Source of the DNA: Hydrogenophaga sp.
GTDB lineage: Bacteria > Pseudomonadota > Gammaproteobacteria > Burkholderiales > Burkholderiaceae_C
DNA length: 64,000 bases
NCBI RefSeq assembly: GCF_030158645.1
Contig: NZ_JAOASO010000045.1
Span: 1 to 64,000, forward strand
Direction of reading: 5' to 3'
This document shows, in pieces, positions 38,454-46,824 of the stretch. The notes beneath the pieces are model-generated. The model saw only the letters and a program-made list of their open reading frames with translations. It did not search any database and was not told where the DNA came from. Numbering within the stretch: the first letter of the stretch is position 1; every line of letters starts with the position of its first letter. A program made the position numbers and the translations under genes.

Positions 38454-38839
38454 GGGTTGGACCGTTTGAGTGCCGTGACCTCGATCTCGATCTTCATGCG
38501 CGGATCGAGCAGGCCGGCGGTGATCATCATGGCGGCGGGGCGCGCCACACCCAGGTGTTTGCGCAGCACCGGCCAGCAGGCTTCGAAGTTGGCGCCATCG
38601 GGCAGCACGTAGTTCACACGCACCACGTCGTCCAGGCTCGCACCCGCCTGCTGGAGTGCGGCGGCGATGTTCTGCAGGCACTGCTCGGCCTGCTCCACCA
38701 CGCTCTCGGAGATGGTCATGGTGGTGTAGTCAAAGCCGGTGGTGCCCGAGACGAACACCCAGTCGCCCGCCACCACGCCGCGCGAATAGCCGATCTGCGC
38801 TTCGAACGGCGAACCCGAGCTGATGTGCCTGCGGTCCAT
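38450..38839 (-). CDS. RidA/YjgF-family protein
   Basis: A 129-residue protein with the RidA core (GDWVFVSGTTGFDY, QAEQCLQNIAAALQQAGASLDDVVRVNYVL, KIEIEVTAL). By my alignment to E. coli RidA from the KIEIE end, the catalytic Arg of the enamine deaminase group is replaced by a hydrophobic residue, so it may belong to a Rid subgroup without imine deaminase activity. It starts 3 bp after the selD stop and overlaps the HAD gene by 4 bp. Confidence 0.85.
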   Translation of the reverse strand: MDRRHISSGSPFEAQIGYSRGVVAGDWVFVSGTTGFDYTTMTISESVVEQAEQCLQNIAAALQQAGASLDDVVRVNYVLPDGANFEACWPVLRKHLGVARPAAMMITAGLLDPRMKIEIEVTALKRSNP

Positions 38840-38842
38840 GGT

Positions 38843-39916
38843 TCAGCGCACTTCCAGGCGCACGCCGTCGGCGGCGGGTGCCACGATCTCGCCAATGTCG
38901 GCGGCGCCGGCAAAGCCGTGCTGTTGGAAGATCGCCAGCACCGCGTCCACCGCCTCAGGCGCGCAGGCCACCAGCAGGCCGCCGCTGGTTTGCGGGTCGG
39001 ACAGCAAGGCCTGGTCCACCGGCTGCAGGTTGCTGGCCAGACGGACTTCATGACCGTAGGCCGCCCAGTTGCGGCCCGAAGCACCAGTGACCATGCCGGC
39101 TGCGGCCAGTTCGCGCACGCCGCCGATGAGCGGCACGCGCGCCATGTCGATGCGCACCGTGGTGTTGGCGCCGCGCGCCATTTCCATCACGTGGCCGGCG
39201 AGACCAAAGCCGGTGATGTCGGTGAGCGCGTGCACGCCGTCCAGCGCCGCGAGATCGGGGCCGGGCGTGTTGAGCTTGGTGGTGTTCTCGATCATCTGCG
39301 CGTAACCCTCGGTGCTCAGCGCGTCTTTCTTCAGCGCGGCCGAGAGCACACCCACGCCGATCGGCTTGCCCAGGATCAGGCGGTCGCCCACCTTCGCATC
39401 GGCATTGCGCTTCACACGCTGGGGGTGCACCAGGCCCAGGGCCACCAGACCGTAGATGGGCTCGACCGAGTCGATGGTGTGGCCACCCGCGATGGGGATG
39501 CCGGCCGCGCGGCAAACGTCCTGTCCGCCTTCCAGGATCTTGCCGATGGTCTCCGTGGACAACACACCGATGGGCATGCCGACCAGCGCCAGCGCCATGA
39601 TGGGTGTGCCGCCCATGGCGTACACGTCGCTGATGGCGTTGGTGGCGGCGATGCGACCGAAGTCGTACGGATCGTCCACGATGGGCATGAAGAAGTCGGT
39701 GGTGGCGATCAGCGCCTGCTCGTCGTTGAGCTGGTACACGGCCGCGTCGTCGGCGGTCTCGATGCCGACCAGCAGCTCCTTCGGCATCGGCATGGCCGCC
39801 GTGCCTTTCAGGATCTCGCTGAGCACGCCGGGCGCGATCTTGCAGCCGCAGCCGCCGCCGTGCGAGAGGCTGGTGAGGCGGGGCTGGGTGGCGGCGGTGG
39901 GGGTGGGTGCGTTCAT
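38843..39916 (-). CDS. selD: Selenophosphate synthase (SelD; SenC of the selenoneine pathway)
   Basis: Makes monoselenophosphate from selenide and ATP. The 357-residue protein has the N-terminal loop SHGGGCGCK with the catalytic Cys (C23) and Lys (K26); position 23 is Cys, not selenocysteine. Further motifs are ATTDFFMPIVDDPYDFGRIAATNAISDVYAMGG and the C-terminal LTDITGFGLAGH and DPQTSGGLL. The start ATG at 39916 lies 37 bp after senB. No selA, selB, selC or selU is in the window, and the neighbours are senB and senA, so the product is probably used for selenoneine. Confidence 0.95.
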   Translation of the reverse strand: MNAPTPTAATQPRLTSLSHGGGCGCKIAPGVLSEILKGTAAMPMPKELLVGIETADDAAVYQLNDEQALIATTDFFMPIVDDPYDFGRIAATNAISDVYAMGGTPIMALALVGMPIGVLSTETIGKILEGGQDVCRAAGIPIAGGHTIDSVEPIYGLVALGLVHPQRVKRNADAKVGDRLILGKPIGVGVLSAALKKDALSTEGYAQMIENTTKLNTPGPDLAALDGVHALTDITGFGLAGHVMEMARGANTTVRIDMARVPLIGGVRELAAAGMVTGASGRNWAAYGHEVRLASNLQPVDQALLSDPQTSGGLLVACAPEAVDAVLAIFQQHGFAGAADIGEIVAPAADGVRLEVR

Positions 39917-39953
39917 GGGTGTCTCCAGGGGAAATGAATTCGGTGGCGCGCGT

Positions 39954-40922
39954 TCAGCGCAGCTCGTGCAACACGGCCAGCAAGTTGGCCTGCTCGGTGC
40001 GTGGATCGAACAACGGCACGCGAAGCTCACATTGTGCGTGCAGGGCGTCCAGCCTGCCACCGGCCTCGCCCAAGCCCGCACGGCAGTCGCGCAAGGCCTG
40101 GACCAGCGCGGGCGCATCTCCGGGCGCAAAGTAGCCGCCGTAGTCGGTGCCCAACATGCCCACATTGCCGTCGATGCGGGAAGCCAGCACCGGCGTGCCG
40201 CACAGCACCGCCTCCAGCAGCACATGGGCACCGCCTTCCATGCGGCTGGTGTGCACCAGCACATGCGCTCGCTGGATGCGCGCGCGTGTCGCAGCGTGTG
40301 GCAACCCACCGAGCCAGCGGTAGTGCGGGCAGTCCCGCGCGGTGGCCTGCGCAGCCTCGCCCAGCGTGGGGTCGAGCGCGGCGCCGATGTGGTCGATGTG
40401 GATGCCCTCGTCGGGGCTCAGCAGGCGGGCTGCTTCAAACAGGGTCTGCGGCCATTTTTCGTCGCGCAGGTGGCCCACCATCACCGCGCGCAGGTGGGTG
40501 GTGGTCTTGGCCAGCGTCTGGCGCCGCGTGCCCGACTGGAACACCACGCGGCATTTGCCGCGCAGCGCCTCGGGCAACGCCAGCGGGCCTTGCGCCTGCA
40601 ACGCGACGAGGCGGTGCGCGAGCGCCAGCGAGCGTTGGGCATCGGCATCGGTTCCGATGTCGCGGTAAAGGTCGGTGCCGGTGAGTGCCAGCACCAGCGG
40701 GCGCTCCGGATGCGCTTTCGCCCAGGCGGCCACCGAAGGGGCCGAGCGGCGGGCGTGCAGGGCCAGCAACACATCACCCTCATCGCCCTGCGCCCATGCT
40801 TTTGCCACCCTCACCCGATAATGACCCGAGAGCATTCGCGTCCAGCGGCGGGCGGTTTGCCAGTTGCCGTTGTTGGCATCGGCCAGGGCCGGCGTGACGA
40901 TACAGATCGAAGGTTTTTTCAT
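39954..40922 (-). CDS. senB: Selenosugar synthase SenB (GT4-type glycosyltransferase)
   Basis: A 322-residue glycosyltransferase of GT-B type: start MKKPSICIVTPALADANNGNWQTA, central LVLALTGTDLYRDI and the donor-site motif RMEGGAHVLLEAVLCGTPVLAS. In the described pathway SenB joins selenophosphate to a UDP-sugar, giving a selenosugar. The assignment rests on this family type next to selD and the EgtB-like senA. ATG 40922 overlaps the senA ATG on the other strand (CATG, 40920-40923). An in-frame ATG at 40985 would add 21 residues and overlap senA. Confidence 0.87.
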   Translation of the reverse strand: MKKPSICIVTPALADANNGNWQTARRWTRMLSGHYRVRVAKAWAQGDEGDVLLALHARRSAPSVAAWAKAHPERPLVLALTGTDLYRDIGTDADAQRSLALAHRLVALQAQGPLALPEALRGKCRVVFQSGTRRQTLAKTTTHLRAVMVGHLRDEKWPQTLFEAARLLSPDEGIHIDHIGAALDPTLGEAAQATARDCPHYRWLGGLPHAATRARIQRAHVLVHTSRMEGGAHVLLEAVLCGTPVLASRIDGNVGMLGTDYGGYFAPGDAPALVQALRDCRAGLGEAGGRLDALHAQCELRVPLFDPRTEQANLLAVLHELR

Positions 40923-42123
40923 GGGTTTGAGCAGGTCAGCGATTGTGGGCGATGCGCCCTCGGGCGGGTGGTCCGCGGCCGACATGGCCCGCCATGCCGA
41001 CCGGGCAACGCTGGTCAGCGCGCTGGTGGACGCACGCGAGCGCACGCTGCGGCAGTTTGCGGCCTTCGAGCACGCCCTCGGCCCCAGCCTGCGCGTGCCC
41101 TGCGCGCCCGAGCTCAACCTGCCGCTGTGGGAGCTCGGTCACATCGGCTGGTTCGCCGACTGGTGGATCGCACGCAACCCGCAGCTCGGTCGGGGCCTGC
41201 AGGCGGACCCGCTGGTGGCCCGAAGCCCCGCCCGCCAGGTGGCGCGCGGCGTGGACGCCGAGGCCCTGTACGACTCCAGCGCGATCGCGCACGACCACCG
41301 CTGGCAGCTCGACCTCCCCGACGCCGAGACCACCCGCGCCGACCTGTCGGCCAGCCTCGCCCAGACGCTGGCGTTGCTGTGGGAGGCGCCCGATGACGAC
41401 ACCGGCCTGTACTTTTTCCGCCTCGCCCTGTTTCACGAAGACATGCACGCGGAGGCGGCGGTTTACATGGCGCAGGCGTTGGGCATCGACGTGGGCCATC
41501 CCTCGCCGCCCGTTCGGGCTGAGCCTGTCGAAGTCCGCACGGTCCACGTGCCGGCCAACCGCTGGACCCTGGGCTGGAGCGGCCCCGGCTTCGCTTTCGA
41601 CAACGAACTCGGCGCCCACCCCATTGACGTGAACGCCTTCGAGATCGACGCCGGCCCCGTGACCTGGGCGCGCTACCTGCCGATGGTGGACGCTGGTCTG
41701 GCCAGCGTTCCTCGTTACCTGCGGCGCACACCCCGGGGCTGGGAAACGCAGCGCTTCGGCACCTGGCAAGCGCTGGACCTGCAGGCCCCGGCCTGCCACC
41801 TGAGTGCCACCGAAGCGCAAGCCTGGTGCCGCTGGACCGGGCGGCGCCTGCCCACCGAAGCCGAATGGGAAGTGGCGGCCCACACTGCGCCGGGCTTTGC
41901 CTGGGGCGAGGTCTGGGAATGGACCGCGAACGCCTTCGCGCCCTTCCCCGGCTTTGCACCCCACCCCTACCGTGACTACTCGCAGCCGTGGTTCGATGGC
42001 CGCCCGGTGCTCAAGGGCGCCAGCAGCGCCACCCACCCACGCATGCGCCATCCCCAATACCGCAACTACTTCCCCGCCGAGCGCACCGACATCCTGGCCG
42101 GCTTTCGCAGCGTGCGCCCCTGA
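40921..42123 (+). CDS. senA: Selenoneine synthase SenA (EgtB-like)
   Basis: A 400-residue two-domain enzyme: N-terminal DinB-like helical domain with iron-binding His74 (ELGHIGW) and His172/His176 (FHEDMH), and a C-terminal formylglycine-generating/C-lectin-type domain (WTLGWSGPGFAFDNE, TGRRLPTEAEWEVAA, VWEWTANAF). It is expected to couple hercynine with the selenosugar made by SenB. The end NYFPAERTDILAGFRSV differs from the egtB product here (NFFPTDVRWQFSGLRLA), fitting a separate subfamily. ATG 40921 has GAAGG 7 bp upstream; ATG 40984 is an alternative. A 23-bp repeat is inserted in frame near residue 197. Confidence 0.87.
   Translation: MGLSRSAIVGDAPSGGWSAADMARHADRATLVSALVDARERTLRQFAAFEHALGPSLRVPCAPELNLPLWELGHIGWFADWWIARNPQLGRGLQADPLVARSPARQVARGVDAEALYDSSAIAHDHRWQLDLPDAETTRADLSASLAQTLALLWEAPDDDTGLYFFRLALFHEDMHAEAAVYMAQALGIDVGHPSPPVRAEPVEVRTVHVPANRWTLGWSGPGFAFDNELGAHPIDVNAFEIDAGPVTWARYLPMVDAGLASVPRYLRRTPRGWETQRFGTWQALDLQAPACHLSATEAQAWCRWTGRRLPTEAEWEVAAHTAPGFAWGEVWEWTANAFAPFPGFAPHPYRDYSQPWFDGRPVLKGASSATHPRMRHPQYRNYFPAERTDILAGFRSVRP
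41511..41533 (+). repeat. Dispersed 23-bp repeat, copy 2 (inside senA)
   Basis: This copy begins CGTTCGGGCTGAGCC and ends TCGAAG. It is the reverse complement of the copy at 34609-34631 with one mismatch, and lies in frame at the junction between the two senA domains, encoding P-V-R-A-E-P-V-E. Sequences of this kind are, to my knowledge, widespread as short interspersed elements in Comamonadaceae and other proteobacteria. Confidence 0.8.
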
Positions 42124-42924
42124 TCACCGACCCTTGCGGTAAGCGTCGGGCGTGGTGCCGGTCCGGCGGCGAAACATGCCGATGAAGGCCGAGGTGGAGG
42201 CGTAGCCCAGGTCTTGTGCGATGTGCTCCACCTTCCCGCCGGCTTCCAGCAGGGCCATGGCTTTCACCGTGCGCAAGCGCTGGCGCCATTCGGCCAGCGT
42301 CATGCCCAGCTGGCTCTGGCAGCGGCGCATGAGCGTGCGCTCGGTGGTGTGGACCAACGCCGCCCAATCGGCCACCGAACGCGCATCGCCCGGCGCCGCC
42401 TCCAGCGCCTGCAACACCGGCGCGAGCAGCGGGTCGTTGGACGTGGGCAGGTAACTGCCGCTCACCGGCGCGGTCTCCAGCTGGTCCAGCACCACCTGCA
42501 GCAGCCGCTCGTGCGGCGCGCCGTGTGCTTGCGCGGGCGGCGTCTGGCGCAGGTGCTCCAGCAGACCGTGCAGCAAGGGGCTCACGGTGAGCGCACACAC
42601 CTGCTGCGGCATGCGCGTCGCACGCTCGGGCACCACGTACACCGAACAGAACGAAGCCTCCTGGCGGTTCATGCCGGTGTGGTCCACGTCGGGGGGGAGC
42701 CACAGGCCGTACTGCGGCGGGATCAGGTAGTGCTCGGTGGCGAGCTGCACCTCCATCACGCCGCTGAAGGCGTAGACGAACTCGCCCCAGTGGTGGCGGT
42801 GGTGCGGGTAGGCCGCGTCGGCCGGCATCTGCGCTGCGCGGAACACGATGTCGCCCGGCAGCGCGTCGGTGAACGGCGCGGTCTGCAGGTGTTTGGCGGG
42901 CGGGCGGGCGGGGGAGCGCGGCAT
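42124..42924 (-). CDS. AraC-family transcriptional regulator with cupin sensor domain
   Basis: A 266-residue regulator. Residues about 25-115 form an AraC-type cupin (YPHHRHHWGEFVYAFSGVMEV, YGLWLPPDVDHTG), and the C-terminal 100 residues hold the double helix-turn-helix (SVADWAALVHTTERTLMRRCQ; IAQDLGYASTSAFIGMFRRRTGTTPDAYRKG). It ends exactly against the convergent senA stop with no gap. It is divergent from the EamA transporter gene across 96 bp, so that gene is the more likely target. Confidence 0.92.
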   Translation of the reverse strand: MPRSPARPPAKHLQTAPFTDALPGDIVFRAAQMPADAAYPHHRHHWGEFVYAFSGVMEVQLATEHYLIPPQYGLWLPPDVDHTGMNRQEASFCSVYVVPERATRMPQQVCALTVSPLLHGLLEHLRQTPPAQAHGAPHERLLQVVLDQLETAPVSGSYLPTSNDPLLAPVLQALEAAPGDARSVADWAALVHTTERTLMRRCQSQLGMTLAEWRQRLRTVKAMALLEAGGKVEHIAQDLGYASTSAFIGMFRRRTGTTPDAYRKGR

Positions 42925-43020
42925 GTTGACGGTCTGGGGAAGCGATTTGTCCGATTCTCGTTATCTGCCGCAGATCGGTCAAAGGACAATCACCCACCCG
43001 AACCCCCAACGAACGCCTTT

Positions 43021-43962
43021 GTGGACACCCGCCAATCTCTCGACGCCCGCGCCATTGGCCTCATGGTCGTGCTCTGCCTCACCTGGAGCCTGCAGCAGAT
43101 CGCGCTGAAGGCGACCGCGGCCGACTTCTCACCCATCCTGCAAATCGCGGTGCGATCGGGCATCGCCGCTGCGCTGGTGGGCCTGCTCATGTGGCGCCGG
43201 GGCGAAGGCTCGCTGCTGGCCGACGGCGCCTGGAAACCCGGCGTGGTGGCCGGTGCCCTGTTCGGGCTTGAATTCCTGCTGGTGGGCGAAGGCCTGGGCC
43301 ACACCTCGGCGGCGCACATGGTGGTGTTTCTCTACACCGCGCCGATCTTCGCGGCCCTGGGCCTGCAGTGGAAGCTGCCGTCCGAACGGCTGGCACCGGC
43401 GCAGTGGCTGGGCATCCTGCTGGCCTTCACCGGCATCGCCATTGCCTTCCTGCTGCGGGACACGCAGGGCAACCAGGACTGGAGCCGCATGCTCTGGGGC
43501 GACCTGCTGGGATTGCTGGGGGGCGCGGCCTGGGGCGCCACCACCGTGGTCATCCGCACCACGCGGCTGAGCCGCCTGCCGGCCACGCAAACCCTGCTCT
43601 ACCAGCTGCTCGGGGCCTTCGCGCTGCTGCTGCCGGCCGCCTTCCTCCTGGGCCAGACCACTTTCAACCCCACCCCGGTGGTGTGGGCGAGCCTGGCGTT
43701 CCAGTCGGTGGTGGTGGCCTTCGTCAGTTTTCTGGTCTGGTTCTGGCTGATGCGAAGCTACCTGGCCTCACGGCTGGGCGTGTTGTCGTTTCTCACGCCC
43801 TTGTTCGGTGTGGTGCTGGGCGCCTGGCTGTTGGGTGAGCGCATTGAAGCCAGCTTCCTCACCGGCGCCCTGCTGGTGCTCGCCGGCGTGGTGATGGTGA
43901 GCGGTCATGAGCTCTTCGCGCAGTGGTGGCGCAACCTCAGGCCGGCGCCCAGAACACGCTGA
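43021..43962 (+). CDS. EamA/DMT-family transporter
   Basis: A 313-residue inner membrane protein with ten predicted helices in two EamA repeats (first half LTWSLQQIALKA...; second half DLLGLLGGAAWGATTVVIR... and FLTPLFGVVLGAWLLGERI). The start is GTG at 43021 (VDTRQSLDARAIGLM); the frame is open further upstream but that overlaps the divergent regulator. Such proteins usually export amino acids or other metabolites. Its end overlaps the convergent egtD by 26 bp. Confidence 0.9.
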   Translation: MDTRQSLDARAIGLMVVLCLTWSLQQIALKATAADFSPILQIAVRSGIAAALVGLLMWRRGEGSLLADGAWKPGVVAGALFGLEFLLVGEGLGHTSAAHMVVFLYTAPIFAALGLQWKLPSERLAPAQWLGILLAFTGIAIAFLLRDTQGNQDWSRMLWGDLLGLLGGAAWGATTVVIRTTRLSRLPATQTLLYQLLGAFALLLPAAFLLGQTTFNPTPVVWASLAFQSVVVAFVSFLVWFWLMRSYLASRLGVLSFLTPLFGVVLGAWLLGERIEASFLTGALLVLAGVVMVSGHELFAQWWRNLRPAPRTR

Positions 43963-44938
43963 ACCAGCCCTGGGCGTCGCTCCAGTGGCGCGCCTCGCCG
44001 AAGCCGGCGTTGCGCAACAGCGCTTCAAAGTGGTCGGGCTGCCACTTGTAGGAGCTCTCGGTGTGCAGCCGTTCGCCCGCGGCAAACACACGCTGCCCAC
44101 CGGGCCAGCACACGGTCTGCTGCGCACTCGCTTCCAGGTGCATCTCGATGCGCGAAGCCTCTTCGTTGAACAGCCCCACGTGGCGCCACGCAGCCGGCGC
44201 AAAGTCGGCCCCCAGCACGCGGTTCACGTTGAGGAGCAGGTTGCGGTTGAACGCGCCGGTGACGCCCAGCGCGTCGTCGTAAGCCGGCTCCAGCACGGCG
44301 CGGGGTTTGACGCGGTCCACACCGATCAACAAGCCCCCGCCCGCGCCGCCCGAGCGGCACACCGCGTGCGCTTGCCTGAGCAGGGCCAGTGCCTCGACCG
44401 GGTCGAAGTTGCCGATGCTGGAGCCCGGGTAGAACACCACGCGCGGCGCCTGCGCGGCCGGGCCGTCGGCCAGCCAGTCGGCCACCTCGGCGCCGAGCGC
44501 AAAGCGGCTTGAAAAATCCATGCCCACGCCCAGCATCGCCAGCGCCGGGTGTTGCTGCTGCAGCTGCTGCAAGGTGTCGCGCAAATAGTCCACCGAAATG
44601 TCGATCGCCACATACGCGGCGGGCCGCAACACCGGGAACAGCCGGGCCGCCTTCACACAGCTGCCCGCGCCCAGGTCGAGCAGGATGGATCCGCCGGGCA
44701 CCACCTGCGCCATGTCGGCACCGTGCTGCTGGAAGATCGCCGCCTCGGTGCGCGTCGGGTAGTACTCGGGCAGCTCGGTGATGGCGTCGAACAGGCGCGA
44801 ACCCAGCGCGTCGTACAGGAACTTCGGCGAGATGTGAGCCGGCGTGGCCTGCAAACCAGCCACGAGTTCGGCGCGCAAGGCGGCCCGGTCTTCGTGGTGG
44901 AGCTGGATGAAGGGCGGAGCTGTGGTCTGGAGGGTCAT
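43937..44938 (-). CDS. egtD: L-histidine N(alpha)-methyltransferase EgtD
   Basis: Trimethylates histidine to hercynine using SAM, the first step of ergothioneine synthesis and the source of hercynine for selenoneine. The 333-residue protein (about 320 is usual) has ISPKFLYDALGSRLFDAITELPEYYPTRTE near the start, the SAM motif LLDLGAGSCVKAARL, FYPGSSIGNFDP, the NRDL-like segment FNRNLLLNVNRVLGADF and an ESSYKW motif. It lies between senA and egtB in this region but is transcribed alone; its own promoter should be in the 170-bp gap to the ABC transporter genes. Confidence 0.95.
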   Translation of the reverse strand: MTLQTTAPPFIQLHHEDRAALRAELVAGLQATPAHISPKFLYDALGSRLFDAITELPEYYPTRTEAAIFQQHGADMAQVVPGGSILLDLGAGSCVKAARLFPVLRPAAYVAIDISVDYLRDTLQQLQQQHPALAMLGVGMDFSSRFALGAEVADWLADGPAAQAPRVVFYPGSSIGNFDPVEALALLRQAHAVCRSGGAGGGLLIGVDRVKPRAVLEPAYDDALGVTGAFNRNLLLNVNRVLGADFAPAAWRHVGLFNEEASRIEMHLEASAQQTVCWPGGQRVFAAGERLHTESSYKWQPDHFEALLRNAGFGEARHWSDAQGWFSVFWAPA

Positions 44939-45108
44939 GGGCGCTTTCGGGAAGGGTCTTTATAGCGGAGGCGTCTTTCAACGTCGGTGCGCTGACCCGC
45001 TTTTCTACAGGGTCTTGCAAAGCTGACGGTCACTCGCCCGGCGCGGCGCGCGTCTGGAGCGGGTCGGGTCTAATACGCGCTCCCCAATCCCCCTTGACCG
45101 GATTCACC

Positions 45109-45972
45109 ATGTTCACAAACACCCCCCGCACCCTGCGCGCACTGTTCACCTGCGCCGTGCTCAGCCTCACCGCCGCCGCCCACGCGCAAACCGTGTTCCG
45201 CGTCACCACCATCCCCGAAGAAGCCGCCACCGAGCAGATCCGCAAGTTCACGCCGCTGGCCACCTACCTCGAAAAAGAACTCGGCGTCAAAGTCGAATTC
45301 ACCCCGGTGAGCGACTACCCCGCCGCCGTGGAAGCGCTGGTCAACAAAAAAGTTGACCTGGTCTGGTTCGGCGGCTTCACGTTTGTGCAGGCCAACATCC
45401 GCTCGGGTGGCAAGGTCGTGCCGCTGGCCCAGCGCGAGGAAGACACCAAGTTCCAGTCGGTCTTCATCGCCAAGACCGACTCGGGCATCAAGACCCTGGC
45501 CGACATGAAGGGCAAGCAGGTCTCGTTCGGCTCGCAGAGCAGCACCTCGGGCCACCTGATGCCGCGCAGCTTCCTGCTGGCGGCCAACATCGAGCCTGAG
45601 AAAGACTTCCGCCGCATCGCCTACAGCGGCGCGCACGACGCGACCATCGCCTCGGTGGTCAGCGGCAAGGTCGACGCGGCCGCGCTGGACATCACGGTCT
45701 GGAAAAAATTCGTGGCCGAGAACAAGGTCGACACCAAGGCGGTCGACGTGTTCTTCACCACGCCGGGTTACTTCAACTACAACTGGTCGGTGCACGCCGA
45801 CACGCCGGTGGCGATGCAGCAGAAGATCAAGGCCGCGCTGATCGGCCTGTCGCCGGCCAACCCCGAGCACGCCGAGATCTTGAAGCTCAACCGCGCCACG
45901 CGTTACATCGAAACCAAGCCCGAGAACTACAAGGGCCTGGAAGCCGCTGCGCGCAGCGCCGGCCTGCTCTGA
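45109..45972 (+). CDS. PhnD-like ABC transporter substrate-binding protein
   Basis: A 287-residue exported binding protein of the phosphate/phosphite/phosphonate (PhnD/SsuA/transferrin) group: signal peptide to AHAQ (about residue 27), then FRVTTIPEEAATEQIRKFTPLATYLEKELG, VDLVWFGGFTFVQA and SFGSQSSTSGHLMPR, typical of the oxyanion-binding cleft. ATG 45109 is chosen over an in-frame TTG at 45094. It heads a four-gene importer (binding protein, ATPase, two permeases) placed between egtD and egtB. The ligand is unknown; no C-P lyase genes are nearby. Confidence 0.85.
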   Translation: MFTNTPRTLRALFTCAVLSLTAAAHAQTVFRVTTIPEEAATEQIRKFTPLATYLEKELGVKVEFTPVSDYPAAVEALVNKKVDLVWFGGFTFVQANIRSGGKVVPLAQREEDTKFQSVFIAKTDSGIKTLADMKGKQVSFGSQSSTSGHLMPRSFLLAANIEPEKDFRRIAYSGAHDATIASVVSGKVDAAALDITVWKKFVAENKVDTKAVDVFFTTPGYFNYNWSVHADTPVAMQQKIKAALIGLSPANPEHAEILKLNRATRYIETKPENYKGLEAAARSAGLL

Positions 45973-45988
45973 TTCACCAGGCGGTCGG

Positions 45989-46822
45989 TTGAACATCACC
46001 CTGCAAGGCGTCTCGGCACGCCACCCGGCCGCGCGCTCCGGCCATGCGCCCGCGCTGCGCTCGCTCGATCTGCAAATCGCCTCGGGCGAGCAGGTCGCGG
46101 TGATCGGGCCGTCGGGCGCGGGCAAGACCACGCTGCTGCAGGTCATGGCCTGCGCGCTGCCGCCCACCGAAGGCCGCTTCACGCTCGACGGTCGCGAGCC
46201 CTGGGCGCTGCCGCGATCTGCGCTGCAGCGTCAACGGGGCCAGTTGTTTCTGGCGCCGCAGGTCCCGCCGCTGCCGCCGCGCCAGCGCGTGGTCACCTCG
46301 GTGCTCGCCGCGCGCCTGCCGGCCATGGGTTTGCCGGCCAGCTTGCGATCGCTGTTCTATCCCAACGACATCCCGGCCGCCTTCGACGCACTGGACCACT
46401 TTGACCTCGCCGACAAGCTCTTTGAACGGGTCGACCGGCTCTCGGGCGGTGAGCGCCAGCGCGTGGGCCTGGCGCGCGCGCTGCTCGCACCGGCCCGGCT
46501 CTGGCTGATCGACGAACCTTTGTCCGCGCTGGACCCCACCCGCTCCAAACAAGCCGTGTCCGCGCTGCAGGACGGCGCGCGCGAGCGCGGCGTGACGCTG
46601 GTGGCCACGCTGCACCAGGTGGACGTGGCGCTGGCCCACTTCCCGCGCATCGTCGGTTTGCGAGACGGGCAGCTGGCCTTTGACCTGCCCGCCGCCGAGG
46701 TGACGCAGGAGCGCCTGGCACGCCTGTACGACCAGTTTGAACACGAGCTGCGTGGTGAGGTGCCGGTGGTGGTGGCCGAGCCGCAGGCCACACCGCAACC
46801 CGCGGTGATGCACTGCCGCTGA
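45989..46822 (+). CDS. PhnC-like ABC transporter ATP-binding protein
   Basis: A 277-residue ATPase with Walker A GPSGAGKT (about 40-47), signature LSGGERQRVGLARALL and Walker B LWLIDEPLSALD, followed by the H-loop ATLHQVD. The last 30 residues are a Pro/Glu/Val-rich tail. The start appears to be TTG at 45989 with AGGCGG upstream. It is 16 bp downstream of the binding-protein gene and 2 bp before the first permease gene. Confidence 0.85.
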   Translation: MNITLQGVSARHPAARSGHAPALRSLDLQIASGEQVAVIGPSGAGKTTLLQVMACALPPTEGRFTLDGREPWALPRSALQRQRGQLFLAPQVPPLPPRQRVVTSVLAARLPAMGLPASLRSLFYPNDIPAAFDALDHFDLADKLFERVDRLSGGERQRVGLARALLAPARLWLIDEPLSALDPTRSKQAVSALQDGARERGVTLVATLHQVDVALAHFPRIVGLRDGQLAFDLPAAEVTQERLARLYDQFEHELRGEVPVVVAEPQATPQPAVMHCR

Positions 46823-46824
46823 GC

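Noticed and set aside
38843-39916. Selenocysteine or UGA read-through in selD
   Set aside because: The catalytic position is encoded as Cys and no in-frame TGA interrupts the gene; no SECIS-like search was possible.
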